From: Glycomyces salinus | GTDB taxonomy: Bacteria > Actinomycetota > Actinomycetes > Mycobacteriales > Micromonosporaceae | DNA: 64,000 bases | NCBI RefSeq assembly: GCF_016428645.1 | Contig: NZ_JAELXW010000001.1 | Coordinates: 124,001-188,000 of the forward strand | Direction of reading: 5' to 3' | In this document: positions 1 to 10,726 of the stretch, one piece after another | Layout of the letters: every line of letters begins with the position of its first letter | Numbering within the stretch: the stretch's first letter is position 1 | Program-made: the position numbers and the translations under genes | Notes under the pieces: generated by a model | What the model was told of the DNA's origin: nothing | What the model saw: only the letters and a program-made list of their open reading frames with translations | The model's database searches: none

Positions 1-557
1 CCGGACTCGAACCGCGCGATCAGCTCGGCGATCGGCCGGGCCCGGTCGGCCTCGGTGTCGTAGTAGGAATTGAAGATCTGCAGGAAGATCCACTGCGTCC
101 ACTTGAAGAAGTCCGGGTCGGTGGTGGCGAACTCCCGACGGGTGTCGTAGCCCATGCCCAGGGTCCGCAGCTGCTCCTTGTAGCGGGCGATGTTCTCGGC
201 GGTGATCTCGGCGGGCTGGCGGCCGGTGGCCACGGCGTACTGCTCGGTGGGCAGGCCGAAGGCGTCGAAGCCCATCGGGTGCAGCACGTTGTACCCGGCC
301 ATGCGCAGGTAGCGGGAGTACACGTCGGTGGCGATGTAGCCCAGCGGGTGGCCCACGTGCAGCCCCTCCCCCGAGGGGTAGGGGAACATGTCCATCACGA
401 ACTGCTTCGGGGCCCCGGCCCGAGGGTGGTCCGGCTCGGCCAGGTCGCCGGCGGGATTGGCCGCCCGGAAGGTCCGCTCGGACTCCCAGCGGGCCTGCCA
501 GCGCGGCTCGATCTCATTGGCCAGGCGGGCGTCGTATCGGTACGTCGGTTCGCTCAT
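1..557 (-). CDS. leuS: Leucyl-tRNA synthetase, N-terminal part (runs off the window)
   Basis: Cytoplasmic class I aminoacyl-tRNA synthetase that charges tRNA-Leu. Only the first 185 or so residues are present; the rest lies beyond base 1. The translation carries the LeuS N-terminal signature with the class I HIGH-type motif as HVGH in [16 protein letters not shown], then [12 protein letters not shown] and the segment [13 protein letters not shown] that is typical of LeuS. The ATG at 557 gives [20 protein letters not shown]; the upstream ATG at 567 is out of frame. About 190 nt separate this start from a short Leu-rich leader ORF, which suggests attenuation control. Identification is secure; the truncation is only the window edge. 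Confidence 0.95.
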   Translation of the reverse strand, partial: MSEPTYRYDARLANEIEPRWQARWESERTFRAANPAGDLAEPDHPRAGAPKQFVMDMFPYPSGEGLHVGHPLGYIATDVYSRYLRMAGYNVLHPMGFDAFGLPTEQYAVATGRQPAEITAENIARYKEQLRTLGMGYDTRREFATTDPDFFKWTQWIFLQIFNSYYDTEADRARPIAELIARFES

Positions 558-629
558 CGGTGGTCATCCTGTGGCTCGTGTGCTTCTTCGGTTTCGGTCG
601 GCGTATTCGGGGAATCTAACCCAGACACG

Positions 630-684
630 AAAAAACCCCTGAACACGCCGGGCCAATTTATGGCTCGCAAGCTCGCCAAGGGGG
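630..684 (-). terminator. Possible transcription attenuator in the leuS leader
   Basis: Read on the minus strand, a GC-rich segment starting CCCCCTTGGCGAGC ends in AGGGG followed at once by six T residues (positions 635 to 630), between the leader peptide and leuS. Short pairings are possible (CCCCT with AGGGG, TGGC with GCCA), but I cannot draw one long clean stem. The attenuator reading therefore rests on the T tract and its position. Confidence 0.35.
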
Positions 685-713
685 TCGCCGCGCTGAGGTT
701 CAGATCAGCACGG

Positions 714-746
714 CTATATAAGAAGCAGCTCGAATCGCCGAGGCAT
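714..746 (-). CDS. Putative leucine leader peptide of leuS (10 aa)
   Basis: A minus-strand ATG at 746 opens MPRRFELLLI and stops at TAG. It contains three consecutive Leu codons, CTG CTT CTT, and CTT is visibly uncommon in the surrounding genes. A -10-like TACACT lies 6 nt upstream of the ATG, so the peptide would be translated from a leaderless transcript. Leucine leader peptides that sense charged tRNA-Leu are known for leucine genes in actinobacteria; the match to leuS here is my inference from codon content and position. The ORF is too short for statistics. Confidence 0.55.
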   Translation of the reverse strand: MPRRFELLLI

Positions 747-752
747 GGCCCC

Positions 753-758
753 AGTGTA
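753..758 (-). promoter_or_regulatory. -10 element of the leuS leader transcript
   Basis: The minus strand reads TACACT, fitting the actinobacterial TAnnnT -10, and ends 6 nt before the leader-peptide ATG at 746. No convincing -35 is visible. The rest of 558-890 shows no gene; the long plus-strand reading frame there is a shadow. Confidence 0.5.
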
Positions 759-890
759 GCCGATCGCTCCGCAGGTGGCGCGGCCTATTCGGTGGGGCTG
801 TCGAGCTGGGAGCGGCCGAGTACGATTGCGGGCAAGCGACGATCACGGCACGCCTTCCCCGCTCCATGAACCACATCCCCGGGAGGACCA

Positions 891-1898
891 TTGGCTTTCG
901 AGTCATCCCCGCAGCAGGCACAGGCGCAGGCGCCGACACCTTTGAGCCCGCAGGAGTTCAAGGCGACGGCCGAGGCGATCCTGACCAATGTCGAGTGGGT
1001 CATCGAGGGCAAGGCCCCGACGATCCGGCTCGCTCTGGCGGTGATGCTCGCCGAGGGCCATCTCTTGCTCGAGGACGTGCCGGGGGTGGGCAAGACCCAA
1101 CTGGCCAAGGCCCTGGCGAAGTCGGTCGACTGCACCGTCCGGCGCATCCAGTTCACCCCCGACCTGCTGCCTTCGGACGTGACCGGAGTCAGCGTCTTCG
1201 ACCCCGAGAAGCGCGACTTCGTCTTCAAGGCCGGAGCGATCTTCGGCAACCTGATCCTCGGCGACGAGATCAACCGGGCCAGCCCCAAGACCCAGGCCGC
1301 GCTCCTGGAGTGCATGGAGGAGCGCCAGGTCACCGTCGACGGCAACACCTACCGGCTGCGCAGCCCGTTCATGGTCATCGCGACCCAGAACCCGGTGGAG
1401 ATGGAGGGCACCTACCCCCTCCCCGAGGCCCAGCGCGACCGCTTCGCCGCCCGCCTGGCCATCGGCTACCCGGACGTGGGCGCCGAGCTGGCGATGCTCG
1501 ACCACCGCGGCGAGTTCAACCCGCTGGAAGCACTCAAACCCGTGTGCGACGGCGAGACCGTGGTGCGCATGATCGCGACCGCCCGCGCCGTCCACCTGGC
1601 CCCCGAGCTCAAGCGCTACGCGGTGGACCTGGTCAACGCCACCCGCTCCAACGCGCAGCTCAAGCTCGGGGCGAGCCCGCGGGCGACGCTCCAACTGCTG
1701 CGGTGCGCGCGGGTCCTGGCGGCCATGGACGGCCGCGACTTCGCCCTGCCCGACGACATCCAGCAACTGGCCGTCCCGGTGCTGGCCCACCGTCTCATCC
1801 CGACCGCCGAGACCACCATGGGCGGCGGCGACAGCACCGCGATCGTGGCCGACATCCTCCGCCACGTCCCGATCGTCTCCCAACCGGGGAGGTACTAG
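891..1898 (+). CDS. MoxR-family AAA+ ATPase
   Basis: A 335-residue MoxR ATPase, thought to act as a chaperone that assembles or activates partner proteins with DUF58 or VWA domains. Walker A is visible as EDVPGVGKTQLAKALA (about residues 60-75) and Walker B as LILGDEINRASPKTQ (about 120-135); the sensor region follows in MVIATQNPVEMEGTYPLPEAQRDRF. The TTG start at 891 follows GGGAGGACCA. A DUF58 protein begins two bases after the stop and a transglutaminase protein follows, the classic MoxR/DUF58/TgpA-like operon. The family is certain; the substrate is unknown. Confidence 0.93.
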   Translation: MAFESSPQQAQAQAPTPLSPQEFKATAEAILTNVEWVIEGKAPTIRLALAVMLAEGHLLLEDVPGVGKTQLAKALAKSVDCTVRRIQFTPDLLPSDVTGVSVFDPEKRDFVFKAGAIFGNLILGDEINRASPKTQAALLECMEERQVTVDGNTYRLRSPFMVIATQNPVEMEGTYPLPEAQRDRFAARLAIGYPDVGAELAMLDHRGEFNPLEALKPVCDGETVVRMIATARAVHLAPELKRYAVDLVNATRSNAQLKLGASPRATLQLLRCARVLAAMDGRDFALPDDIQQLAVPVLAHRLIPTAETTMGGGDSTAIVADILRHVPIVSQPGRY

Positions 1899-1900
1899 GG

Positions 1901-3148
1901 GTGGAGCTCACCGGGCGCGGGAAGACCCTGCTGGCCGTGAGCCTCGCGGTCGGACTCACCGCCCTGGCGGTGGGCGAGGGAGACCTGCTTCGGGCCGCCA
2001 TGCTGGCCGCGGTCGCGCCACTGGGCGGACTGCTGATGCTGCGCTGGACGCGCCCGCTCCTGGAGTCGAACCGGATCCTCAATCCGGCGCAGGTCGAGGC
2101 CGGCCAGCACACGCAGGTGCGGCTGGGCATCCAGAACATCGGCAGGCGCCGGCCCCCGGCGCTGATGCTGGAGGACCGCATCCCCTACCGGCTGGGAAAC
2201 CGGCCCCGTCTGGTGCTCGAGCGCCTGGCCCCGGGTTCGCGGAGCGTGGTGAACTACACGATCACCCCCGGCGCGCGCGGCTCGTACGAACTGGGACCGC
2301 TGCGGGTGCGCTCGTCCGACCCGTTCGGCCTGGCCGTGTCCAACCAGGAGTTCCCGATGACGACCGAGCTGATCGTCACCCCGCGCATCCAGCCGCTGCC
2401 GAGCCTCAGGCTCCCCGGCGGCGCGGGGCTGTCATCGGACGAGTCTCAGGCGCAGGCGGTGTCGATCACCGGCAGCGACGACATCGCCATCCGCGAGTAC
2501 CGCCACGGCGACGACCTGCGCCGCGTCCACTGGAAGGCCAGCGCGCACCGCGGTGAACTGATGGTGCGCCGCGAGGAGCAGCCCTGGGAGAACTCGGCCA
2601 CGATCCTCCTGGACACCCGCCGGGGCGCCCACCGCGGCGACGGCGACCAGTCCAGCTTCGAGTGGATGGTGGAGGCCGCCGCCTCCGGCACGGCTCGCAT
2701 GACGCGCGACGGCATGTCGCCGCGGCTGGTGACCGCCGACGCCGAGTTCGAGTGCCGCCGGGGCGACTACTCCCAGGCGCTGCGGTACCTGGCCACGGTC
2801 GTGGTCGGGACCGGTTCGCCGATCGAGCACATGGTGGAGAAGACCAAGCGGCACCGCTCGGCCTCGGCGCTGGTGGCCCTGCTCGGCCACCTTTCGCCCG
2901 AAGAGGCCGCGCTGCTGGCGCAGTTGGCGCGCCGCGGCGGGCACTGCGCCGCGCTCCTGCTCGACCCCGTCCGCTGGGGGCCCTCGCACGGTCCGGGCGA
3001 CCCGCGCGAGGCGGCCTTCACCCAGCAGCACCACCGGGCCGCCGCGACATTGAGGAGCGGGGGCTGGCAGGTCATGCCGGTCGTCGCCGGGACCGATCTG
3101 CGGCGGATATGGGCCCGCCTCGGAATGTGGAAAGCGGTGGCGGCGTGA
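1901..3148 (+). CDS. DUF58 domain membrane protein
   Basis: 415-residue protein with two N-terminal hydrophobic segments (about residues 7-45), then a beta-rich region and the DUF58 core. The DUF58 hallmark is seen in DDIAIREYRHGDDLRRVHWKA (RxYxxGDxxRxIxW type), followed by GELMVRREEQPWE. DUF58 proteins have a VWA-like fold and partner MoxR ATPases; their precise role is unknown. The GTG start lies two bases after the moxR stop, and the 3' end overlaps the transglutaminase gene by 4 bases (GTGA), indicating translational coupling. Confidence 0.9.
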   Translation: MELTGRGKTLLAVSLAVGLTALAVGEGDLLRAAMLAAVAPLGGLLMLRWTRPLLESNRILNPAQVEAGQHTQVRLGIQNIGRRRPPALMLEDRIPYRLGNRPRLVLERLAPGSRSVVNYTITPGARGSYELGPLRVRSSDPFGLAVSNQEFPMTTELIVTPRIQPLPSLRLPGGAGLSSDESQAQAVSITGSDDIAIREYRHGDDLRRVHWKASAHRGELMVRREEQPWENSATILLDTRRGAHRGDGDQSSFEWMVEAAASGTARMTRDGMSPRLVTADAEFECRRGDYSQALRYLATVVVGTGSPIEHMVEKTKRHRSASALVALLGHLSPEEAALLAQLARRGGHCAALLLDPVRWGPSHGPGDPREAAFTQQHHRAAATLRSGGWQVMPVVAGTDLRRIWARLGMWKAVAA

Positions 3149-5481
3149 ACTCACAGCGGCACGCCACACTCGTGGCCGCGGCGAGCATCGCGATCACCCT
3201 GACGCCGATGCTGGGCCTGTTCTCCGGGCTGGGCTGGACGATTCCGCTGCTGGCGACGATCGCGGTCATCTCCGGCTCGGCGGGACTGGTACGCGCCGGC
3301 GGGCGCGGCCAGGGACTCCAGACGCTGGCGATGGCCGGCGCGCTGCTGGTGCTGCTGACGGTCGGGTTCGGCGGCGGCACCGGGTTCCTGTTCGTCGTGC
3401 CGACCCCGGCCACCTTCGAGCACTTCGCGAACCTGGCCGCCGCCGGGATCTCCGACATCATCGTGCTGGCGCCCCCCGTCGAGGCCGAGGGCGGCATCCT
3501 GTTCCTGACGATGTTCGGCGTCGGCCTCGTGACGATCCTCCACGACATGTTCATCGTCGGGCTGCGGACCCCGGCCCTGGCCGGGCTGACGCTGCTGACG
3601 ATGTACCTGGTGCCGGTCTCGGTCTCCCCCGAGGCCACCTCCTGGTTCTGGTTCATCCTCCCCGCCGCCGCCTACCTGTGGATCCTCGCCGACGACAACC
3701 TGCGGCGCGTCTCCCGCTTCGGGCACCGGTTCACCGGCCAGGGCCACCTGGTGGGCCCGCGCTTCCCCTCGCCGCTGGCCGCCTCCGCGAGGGTCAGCGG
3801 AGCGCTGTTCGTCGCCGTCACGCTCGCCCTCCTGACGATCATCCCGACCAACACCTCCGGCCTGCTCGACCAGGTGGCCCAGGGCTACGGCGAGGGCGAC
3901 GGGCTCGGCGACGGCTCCTTCGGGGCCGTCGACCCCTGGGCCCAGCTCGGCGGCGCCCTCAACCGGCCCGACACCATCGAGGTCGCCCGTGTCACCACCG
4001 ACGATCCGACCCCGTTCTACATGCGGATGCACGTGGCCGACGACCTCGTCCCCGACCGCGGTTTCGGCCCCGGCGACTGGGACGACGTCCAGCCGCTGGA
4101 CACCTTGCCCTACGACGGCGGCGACGTCTACTCGGCGACCGTGGAGAACCTGGAGCTGATCGACGAGGTCGCGCCCGTCTACGGCGACCCCGTCTCGGTC
4201 GACCTGGGCGACGAGTGGGGCGTGGAGTCCGAGACCGGCGTCATCCGCAGCGAGGACTCCAGCATGGCCGACGTGGACGAGTTCTCGTTCGAGTTCACCG
4301 ACTTCCAGTTCGACGAGAACATACTGGCCGGGACCGACCCGCTTCCGGAGGACGACCCGATCCGCCAGTACTACACCGACCACCCCGGGGACATCCCCGA
4401 GCTCGACGACTACGTCGAGGAGGCCACCGCCGGGGCCGATAGCGACTTCGACAAGGTTCGGGGCGTGCTCGACTTCCTGTCGACCGAGAACGGCTTCACC
4501 TACGACGAAGAGGTCGGCAACAGCGGCAACGACGAGGCGATCCTGAACTTCCTGGAGTCCGGGGAGGGCTTCTGCCAGCAGTACGCGAGCGCGATGGCCT
4601 GGATGCTGCGCGTGGCCGACGTGCCCACCCGGGTCGTCATCGGTCTGAGCAAGGGCAGCTACGACGGCGAGCAATGGACCCTCACCAGCAACAACTTCCA
4701 CGCGTGGGTCGAGGTCTACTTCGACGGGCAGGGCTGGGTGCCGTTCGACCCGACCCCTGGCACGGGCGTGTCCGGTTCGCTCAACATCCCCTGGGACGAC
4801 GAGCCCGACGAGAGCATCGAGGAGCCCGACGAGGGCACCGAGTCCCCCACCGACGAATCGAGCGCCTCCGATGAGGCCTCCGGGGCCCCCAGCGAGGAGC
4901 TTCCGGAGTCCCCGACCCCCGACAGCGACGCCGGAGCCATCGGCCAGAGCGACGACTCGGGAGGGTTCAACCCCGCGTGGCTGTCGCTGGCGCTGCTGGC
5001 GGTGCTCCCGCTGATCCCGCTGCTGTGGCGATCGGCCCTCAGGTGGACCCGGTTGCGGCCGAAGCGCCTGAGCGCCGTGAGCGCCTGGGACGAGACGGTC
5101 GACCTCGCCCGCGACTACGGCATGCCCGTGGGCGACGCGCAGACGCCGCGGCAGGCCGCGGCCTCGCTCGCGCAGGCCGTGCCGGCCTCGCGGGCGCCCG
5201 TGTCCGCGCTGGCTTCGGCGGTGGAGCTCCACCGGTACTCCGGCCGCGGCGCGCTGATCGACGGGCTCCCCGACGCGGTCAAGGATCTGCGGATCGCGCT
5301 CGACAAGAGCGTCGACCAGCGGACCCGGTTCCAGGCGATCTTCCGGCCGGCGTCCCTGGCCGATCGGTTCTCGGCCTGGCGCGAGCGCGTCTCGGGCCGC
5401 CGCGATCGGAAGCGGCCGACGCTGCGGTGGCCGCGGCGTTCGAACGCGGGCCGTCCGGGACCTGTCACAGGCCGCCCGTAG
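3145..5481 (+). CDS. Transglutaminase-like membrane protein (TgpA type, DUF3488/DUF4129)
   Basis: 778-residue membrane protein, third gene of the MoxR operon. About six N-terminal membrane helices precede a large acidic extracytoplasmic region with a papain-like transglutaminase core: the Cys is in GEGFCQQYASAMAWMLR, the His in NNFHAWVEVYF and the Asp in WVPFDPTPG. An Asp/Glu/Ser-rich linker, one further membrane helix (WLSLALLAVLPLIPLLW) and a cytoplasmic DUF4129-like tail follow. The complete triad suggests an active enzyme, probably working on envelope peptides or proteins. GTG start chosen for the GTGA overlap with the DUF58 gene. Confidence 0.9.
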   Translation: MNSQRHATLVAAASIAITLTPMLGLFSGLGWTIPLLATIAVISGSAGLVRAGGRGQGLQTLAMAGALLVLLTVGFGGGTGFLFVVPTPATFEHFANLAAAGISDIIVLAPPVEAEGGILFLTMFGVGLVTILHDMFIVGLRTPALAGLTLLTMYLVPVSVSPEATSWFWFILPAAAYLWILADDNLRRVSRFGHRFTGQGHLVGPRFPSPLAASARVSGALFVAVTLALLTIIPTNTSGLLDQVAQGYGEGDGLGDGSFGAVDPWAQLGGALNRPDTIEVARVTTDDPTPFYMRMHVADDLVPDRGFGPGDWDDVQPLDTLPYDGGDVYSATVENLELIDEVAPVYGDPVSVDLGDEWGVESETGVIRSEDSSMADVDEFSFEFTDFQFDENILAGTDPLPEDDPIRQYYTDHPGDIPELDDYVEEATAGADSDFDKVRGVLDFLSTENGFTYDEEVGNSGNDEAILNFLESGEGFCQQYASAMAWMLRVADVPTRVVIGLSKGSYDGEQWTLTSNNFHAWVEVYFDGQGWVPFDPTPGTGVSGSLNIPWDDEPDESIEEPDEGTESPTDESSASDEASGAPSEELPESPTPDSDAGAIGQSDDSGGFNPAWLSLALLAVLPLIPLLWRSALRWTRLRPKRLSAVSAWDETVDLARDYGMPVGDAQTPRQAAASLAQAVPASRAPVSALASAVELHRYSGRGALIDGLPDAVKDLRIALDKSVDQRTRFQAIFRPASLADRFSAWRERVSGRRDRKRPTLRWPRRSNAGRPGPVTGRP

Positions 5482-5491
5482 TCTGGGCGCC

Positions 5492-7186
5492 GTGTACGAG
5501 AGCGGAGTCAGCACAGGCTATTCACAGCCCACGCTCGACAGCCTGGGCACCCCGCTGTCCGAGGTGACGTTCTGCGTGGTCGACCTGGAGACCACCGGAC
5601 TGGCCGCCGACGCCTGCGGCATCACCGAGATCGGCGCGGTGAAGGTCAAGGGCGGCAAGGTGCTCGGCGAGTTCTCCACGTTGGTCAATCCCGGGGAGCC
5701 GATCGATCCGAGGGTGACACGGCTGACCGGCATCACCGACGAGATGGTGGCCGACGCTCCCGGCGTCGAGGCCGTGCTGCCGATGTTCCTCGAGTTCGCG
5801 TCCGGATGCACGCTGGTGGCGCACAACGCGGGCTTCGACATCGGGTTCCTGCGCCATGCCTGCGAGCTGTGCGACACCCGCTGGCCGCGGCCGCCGGTGA
5901 TCGACACGGTCGTCCTGGCCCGGCGCCTGACCGAGCGGAGCGAGATCCCCAACCGTCGGCTGGGGACGCTGGCGCGGCTGTTCGGCTCGCCGGTCACACC
6001 GAACCACCGCGCGCTGGACGACGCCCGCGCCACCGTCACCGTCCTGCACGGACTCATCGAGCGCGCCAGCGGCCACGGCGTGGTGACCGACGCCGACCTG
6101 GCCGAGTTCTGCCGGGCGATCCCCTCGGAGCTGCAACGGCGCAAGCGGCACCTGGCCGACGGGCTCCCGCACGCGCCCGGCGTCTATATCTTCCGCGACG
6201 CCGACGACCGGGCGCTCTACATCGGCGTGTCGGTGGACGTGGCCGCGCGGGTCCGCAGCTACTTCTCGGCGGCCGAGCAGCGGCGGCGGCTGCGGGACAT
6301 GATCGCCTCGGCCGAGCGGGTGGAGGTCGTCGAGTGCGCGCACCGGCTGGAGGCCGGGGTGGCCGAGCTGCGGCTCATCTCGGGCGGCAAGCCGCCCTAC
6401 AACCGGGCCCAGAAGCATCCGGAGCACCGCAGCTGGGTGCGGCTGACCGACGAGCCGTATCCGCGCCTGACGATCTCCAGGAAGCCTCCGCGGCCGGGCG
6501 AGCCGCGCCTCGGGCCGTCCTCGGGAACCCAGGCCCAGGCCGCGATCGACGCGATCGAGGAGGCGCTGCCGATCCGGCGGTGCAAGACCCGCCTGTCGCC
6601 GAAGCGGACCTCGCCCTCGTGCATCCTCGGCGAGATCGGGCGGTGCCCCGAGCCGTGCCGCCACGAGGTCTCGGTCGAGCAGTACGCCCGGATCGCGGCC
6701 GAGACCGCCCGGGCGATGGACGACCCGGCCCCGGTGGCCGAGGCGGTGACCGGGCGCCTGGCCGAGTTGGCCGGGGCCGAGCGCTTCGAGGCCGCCGCCG
6801 CCAAGCGCGACGAGCTGACCGCGTTCCTGTCGCTGGCCGCCTCCACCCAGCGGCTGCGCCGCCTGGTCGACGCCGGGGAGATCATCGCCGCCGGGCGGGC
6901 CCCGTCCGGCGGCTGGGAGGTGGCGGTGATCCGCCACGGCCTCCTGGCCGGAGCGGTGCGCACGCCCCCGCGGGTCGATCCGATGCCGCTGATCGGCCAG
7001 ACCCGCCGGACCTCCCGCGCGGTCGAGCCGGCCGGCGACGTCCTCGACGCCGCCCACGCGGCGGAGGCGAGCCTGCTGCTCCAGTGGCTGGCCCGCCCGG
7101 AGGTGCGCCTGGTCTCGGTCGAGTCGGAGTGGTCGTGTCGGCTCGACGGCGCCGAGCGCTGGAGGGACCACCTGAACCCCGGGTGA
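5492..7186 (+). CDS. DEDDh exonuclease fused to a UvrC-like GIY-YIG nuclease
   Basis: 564-residue fusion common in actinobacteria. The N-terminal DnaQ-type exonuclease has the DxE motif in CVVDLETTGLAADACGITEI, later HNAGFDIGFLRHA and HRALDDARATV (Exo III, DEDDh). A GIY-YIG domain follows (APGVYIFRDADDRALYIGVS, about residues 228-247), then a Cys-rich segment, CKTRLSPKRTSPSCILGEIG with RCPEPCRHE, and a UvrC-like C-terminal part. It lacks the full UvrC C-terminal nuclease, so it is a Cho-like repair nuclease rather than UvrC. GTG start 10 bases after the preceding stop. Its exact DNA-repair substrate is not established. Confidence 0.9.
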   Translation: MYESGVSTGYSQPTLDSLGTPLSEVTFCVVDLETTGLAADACGITEIGAVKVKGGKVLGEFSTLVNPGEPIDPRVTRLTGITDEMVADAPGVEAVLPMFLEFASGCTLVAHNAGFDIGFLRHACELCDTRWPRPPVIDTVVLARRLTERSEIPNRRLGTLARLFGSPVTPNHRALDDARATVTVLHGLIERASGHGVVTDADLAEFCRAIPSELQRRKRHLADGLPHAPGVYIFRDADDRALYIGVSVDVAARVRSYFSAAEQRRRLRDMIASAERVEVVECAHRLEAGVAELRLISGGKPPYNRAQKHPEHRSWVRLTDEPYPRLTISRKPPRPGEPRLGPSSGTQAQAAIDAIEEALPIRRCKTRLSPKRTSPSCILGEIGRCPEPCRHEVSVEQYARIAAETARAMDDPAPVAEAVTGRLAELAGAERFEAAAAKRDELTAFLSLAASTQRLRRLVDAGEIIAAGRAPSGGWEVAVIRHGLLAGAVRTPPRVDPMPLIGQTRRTSRAVEPAGDVLDAAHAAEASLLLQWLARPEVRLVSVESEWSCRLDGAERWRDHLNPG

Positions 7187-7347
7187 CCATTCGCTATGCG
7201 ACATTTCGCCCAGAGCCGGATTCGGAACCCTTTGCGCCTCTTGCGAATCGGCTCCAGTGATGAAATCCGACAACCGCAAGTGTCGATTCTCACCGAGGAT
7301 CGTTGTACATCTAGAATGCGGTCATCTCTGGGCATCGGAGGCTCTTC

Positions 7348-9075
<1,728 letters not shown>

Positions 9076-9095
9076 GCGGTCGCACCGGACGCGAG

Positions 9096-9127
9096 AGGCG
9101 GGCCGCGCCTTCCGGTGCGGCCCGCCT
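9096..9127. terminator. Bidirectional hairpin between rshA and qcrB
   Basis: Perfect 11-bp stem, AGGCGGGCCGC with GCGGCCCGCCT, around a 10-nt loop, between two convergent genes. There is no T tract, as is common for high-GC actinobacterial terminators. A competing GCACCGGA/TCCGGTGC pairing overlaps it. Confidence 0.75.
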
Positions 9128-9142
9128 GTGTTCGTCTCGGCC

Positions 9143-10726
9143 TTACTTGTGGCCGGCCTCGATCTCGTCGCGGCTGGTCCCGCCGTTGTCGGAGGGTTCC
9201 TCGATCGACTTGAAGAAGCCCTTGTCGGTCGGCGGCAGGGCGCCGACCCGGTTCATCTTCTTCGGCACCGGGGCGCCGGAGTACTCCAGCTCGGTGTGGC
9301 CGTGCTCGTCGGGCTCGGCCAGCGGTTGGTGCACCTCGTAGAAGCGGCCGTCCGGGTCGCGCATGAGGATGCCGGTCTCCAGGCCGTGCGCCAGAACCTC
9401 CCGGTCGTGCTGCTGGAGTCCCAGGCAGATCCGGTAGGTCAGGTAGTACGACAGGATCGGCAGCACCACGATGCCGATGCGACCGCCCCAGGTCATCGCG
9501 TTCAGGCTGATGTCGAACGTCTCGGCGAACACGTCGTTGCCGCCGGAGACCACGCCGATCAGCCAGAAGACGATCACCATGACGCCGACGCCGGTGCGGG
9601 CCGGAACGTCGCGCGGGCGCTGGAGCAGGTTGTGGTGGCCGCGGTCCTTGGTGAATCTGCGCTCGATCGCCGGATACAGCAGCGGCAGCAGGACCGACAG
9701 GCCCATGCCGACGATGCCGGGCCAGAACACCGGCGCCAGCGTGAAGTACGGGGCCATCCTGAACTCCCAGGCCGGGAATAGCCGGATGAGGCCGTCCAGG
9801 TACATGACGTAGAAGTCCGGTTGCGAGCCCGAGGAGACCACCGAGGCCTCGTACGGACCGAACAGCCAGACCGGGTTGATCTGGAACAGCCCCGCCATGG
9901 CAGCGACCACGCCCCAGATGAACAGCATGAACCCGACCTGCTTCATGACGTAGTTCGGGAACATGCGGAAGCCGACCACGTTGTGCTCGGTGCGTCCCGG
10001 TCCCGGCCACTGCGTGTGCTTCTGCGCGAACACCAGGCCGACGTGGACGGTGATCAGCGCCAACAGGATCAGCGGGAACAGGAACACGTGGAAGATGTAG
10101 ATCATCGAGATGACGCTGTCGCCCGGGAAGGGCCCGCCGAACAGGGCGGCCGAGGCCCACGGGCCGATGAACGGGATCGACGCGGTCATGCCCTCCATGA
10201 TGCGGAGGCCGGTGCCGGACAGGCCGTCGTCGGGCAGCGAGTAGCCGAAGAAGCCCTCGAAGAAGGCCACCCAGAACATCAGGATGCCGATCAGCCAGTT
10301 GGTCTCGCGCGGCGCGCGGAACGCGCCGGTGAAGAAGATCCGCATCATGTGGACCAGCATCGAGGCCATGAACAGCAGCGTCGCCCAGTGGTGCATCTGC
10401 CGCATGATCAGGCCGCCGCGGACCTCGAACGAGATGTCCAGCGTCGACTCGTAGGCCTTCGACATTCCCACGCCCTGGAGCGGCACGTAGGAGCCCTCAT
10501 AGGTCGTGTGCGCCATCGACGGCTCGAAGAACAGGGCCAGGAACGTGCCGGTCAGCAGCAGCAGGATGAACGAGAACAGCGCGATCTCGCCGAGCAGGAA
10601 CGACCAGTGGTCCGGGAAGACCTTGTTCATCAGGACCCGGGCCGGCCTGGCGAGCTTGAAGCGGTCGTCGAGCTCCCCGCCGGCCTTGGTCATCAGGCTG
10701 TCGGCATTGCCGTTGCGGCGTTTCAC
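9143..10726 (-). CDS. qcrB: Cytochrome bc1 complex cytochrome b subunit
   Basis: 527-residue membrane subunit that carries hemes bL and bH and oxidises menaquinol in the bc1-aa3 supercomplex. Heme-ligating His pairs are visible in MHHWATLLFMASMLVHMMR and in the helix containing HVFLFPLILLALITVHVGL. The PEWY-type Qo motif is not obvious in the expected spot, as is usual for actinobacterial QcrB, whose C-terminal part is also longer than in proteobacteria. The GTG start overlaps the qcrA stop (GTGA). Last gene of the leftward qcrC-qcrA-qcrB unit; ends in a shared hairpin with rshA. Confidence 0.95.
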   Translation of the reverse strand: MKRRNGNADSLMTKAGGELDDRFKLARPARVLMNKVFPDHWSFLLGEIALFSFILLLLTGTFLALFFEPSMAHTTYEGSYVPLQGVGMSKAYESTLDISFEVRGGLIMRQMHHWATLLFMASMLVHMMRIFFTGAFRAPRETNWLIGILMFWVAFFEGFFGYSLPDDGLSGTGLRIMEGMTASIPFIGPWASAALFGGPFPGDSVISMIYIFHVFLFPLILLALITVHVGLVFAQKHTQWPGPGRTEHNVVGFRMFPNYVMKQVGFMLFIWGVVAAMAGLFQINPVWLFGPYEASVVSSGSQPDFYVMYLDGLIRLFPAWEFRMAPYFTLAPVFWPGIVGMGLSVLLPLLYPAIERRFTKDRGHHNLLQRPRDVPARTGVGVMVIVFWLIGVVSGGNDVFAETFDISLNAMTWGGRIGIVVLPILSYYLTYRICLGLQQHDREVLAHGLETGILMRDPDGRFYEVHQPLAEPDEHGHTELEYSGAPVPKKMNRVGALPPTDKGFFKSIEEPSDNGGTSRDEIEAGHK

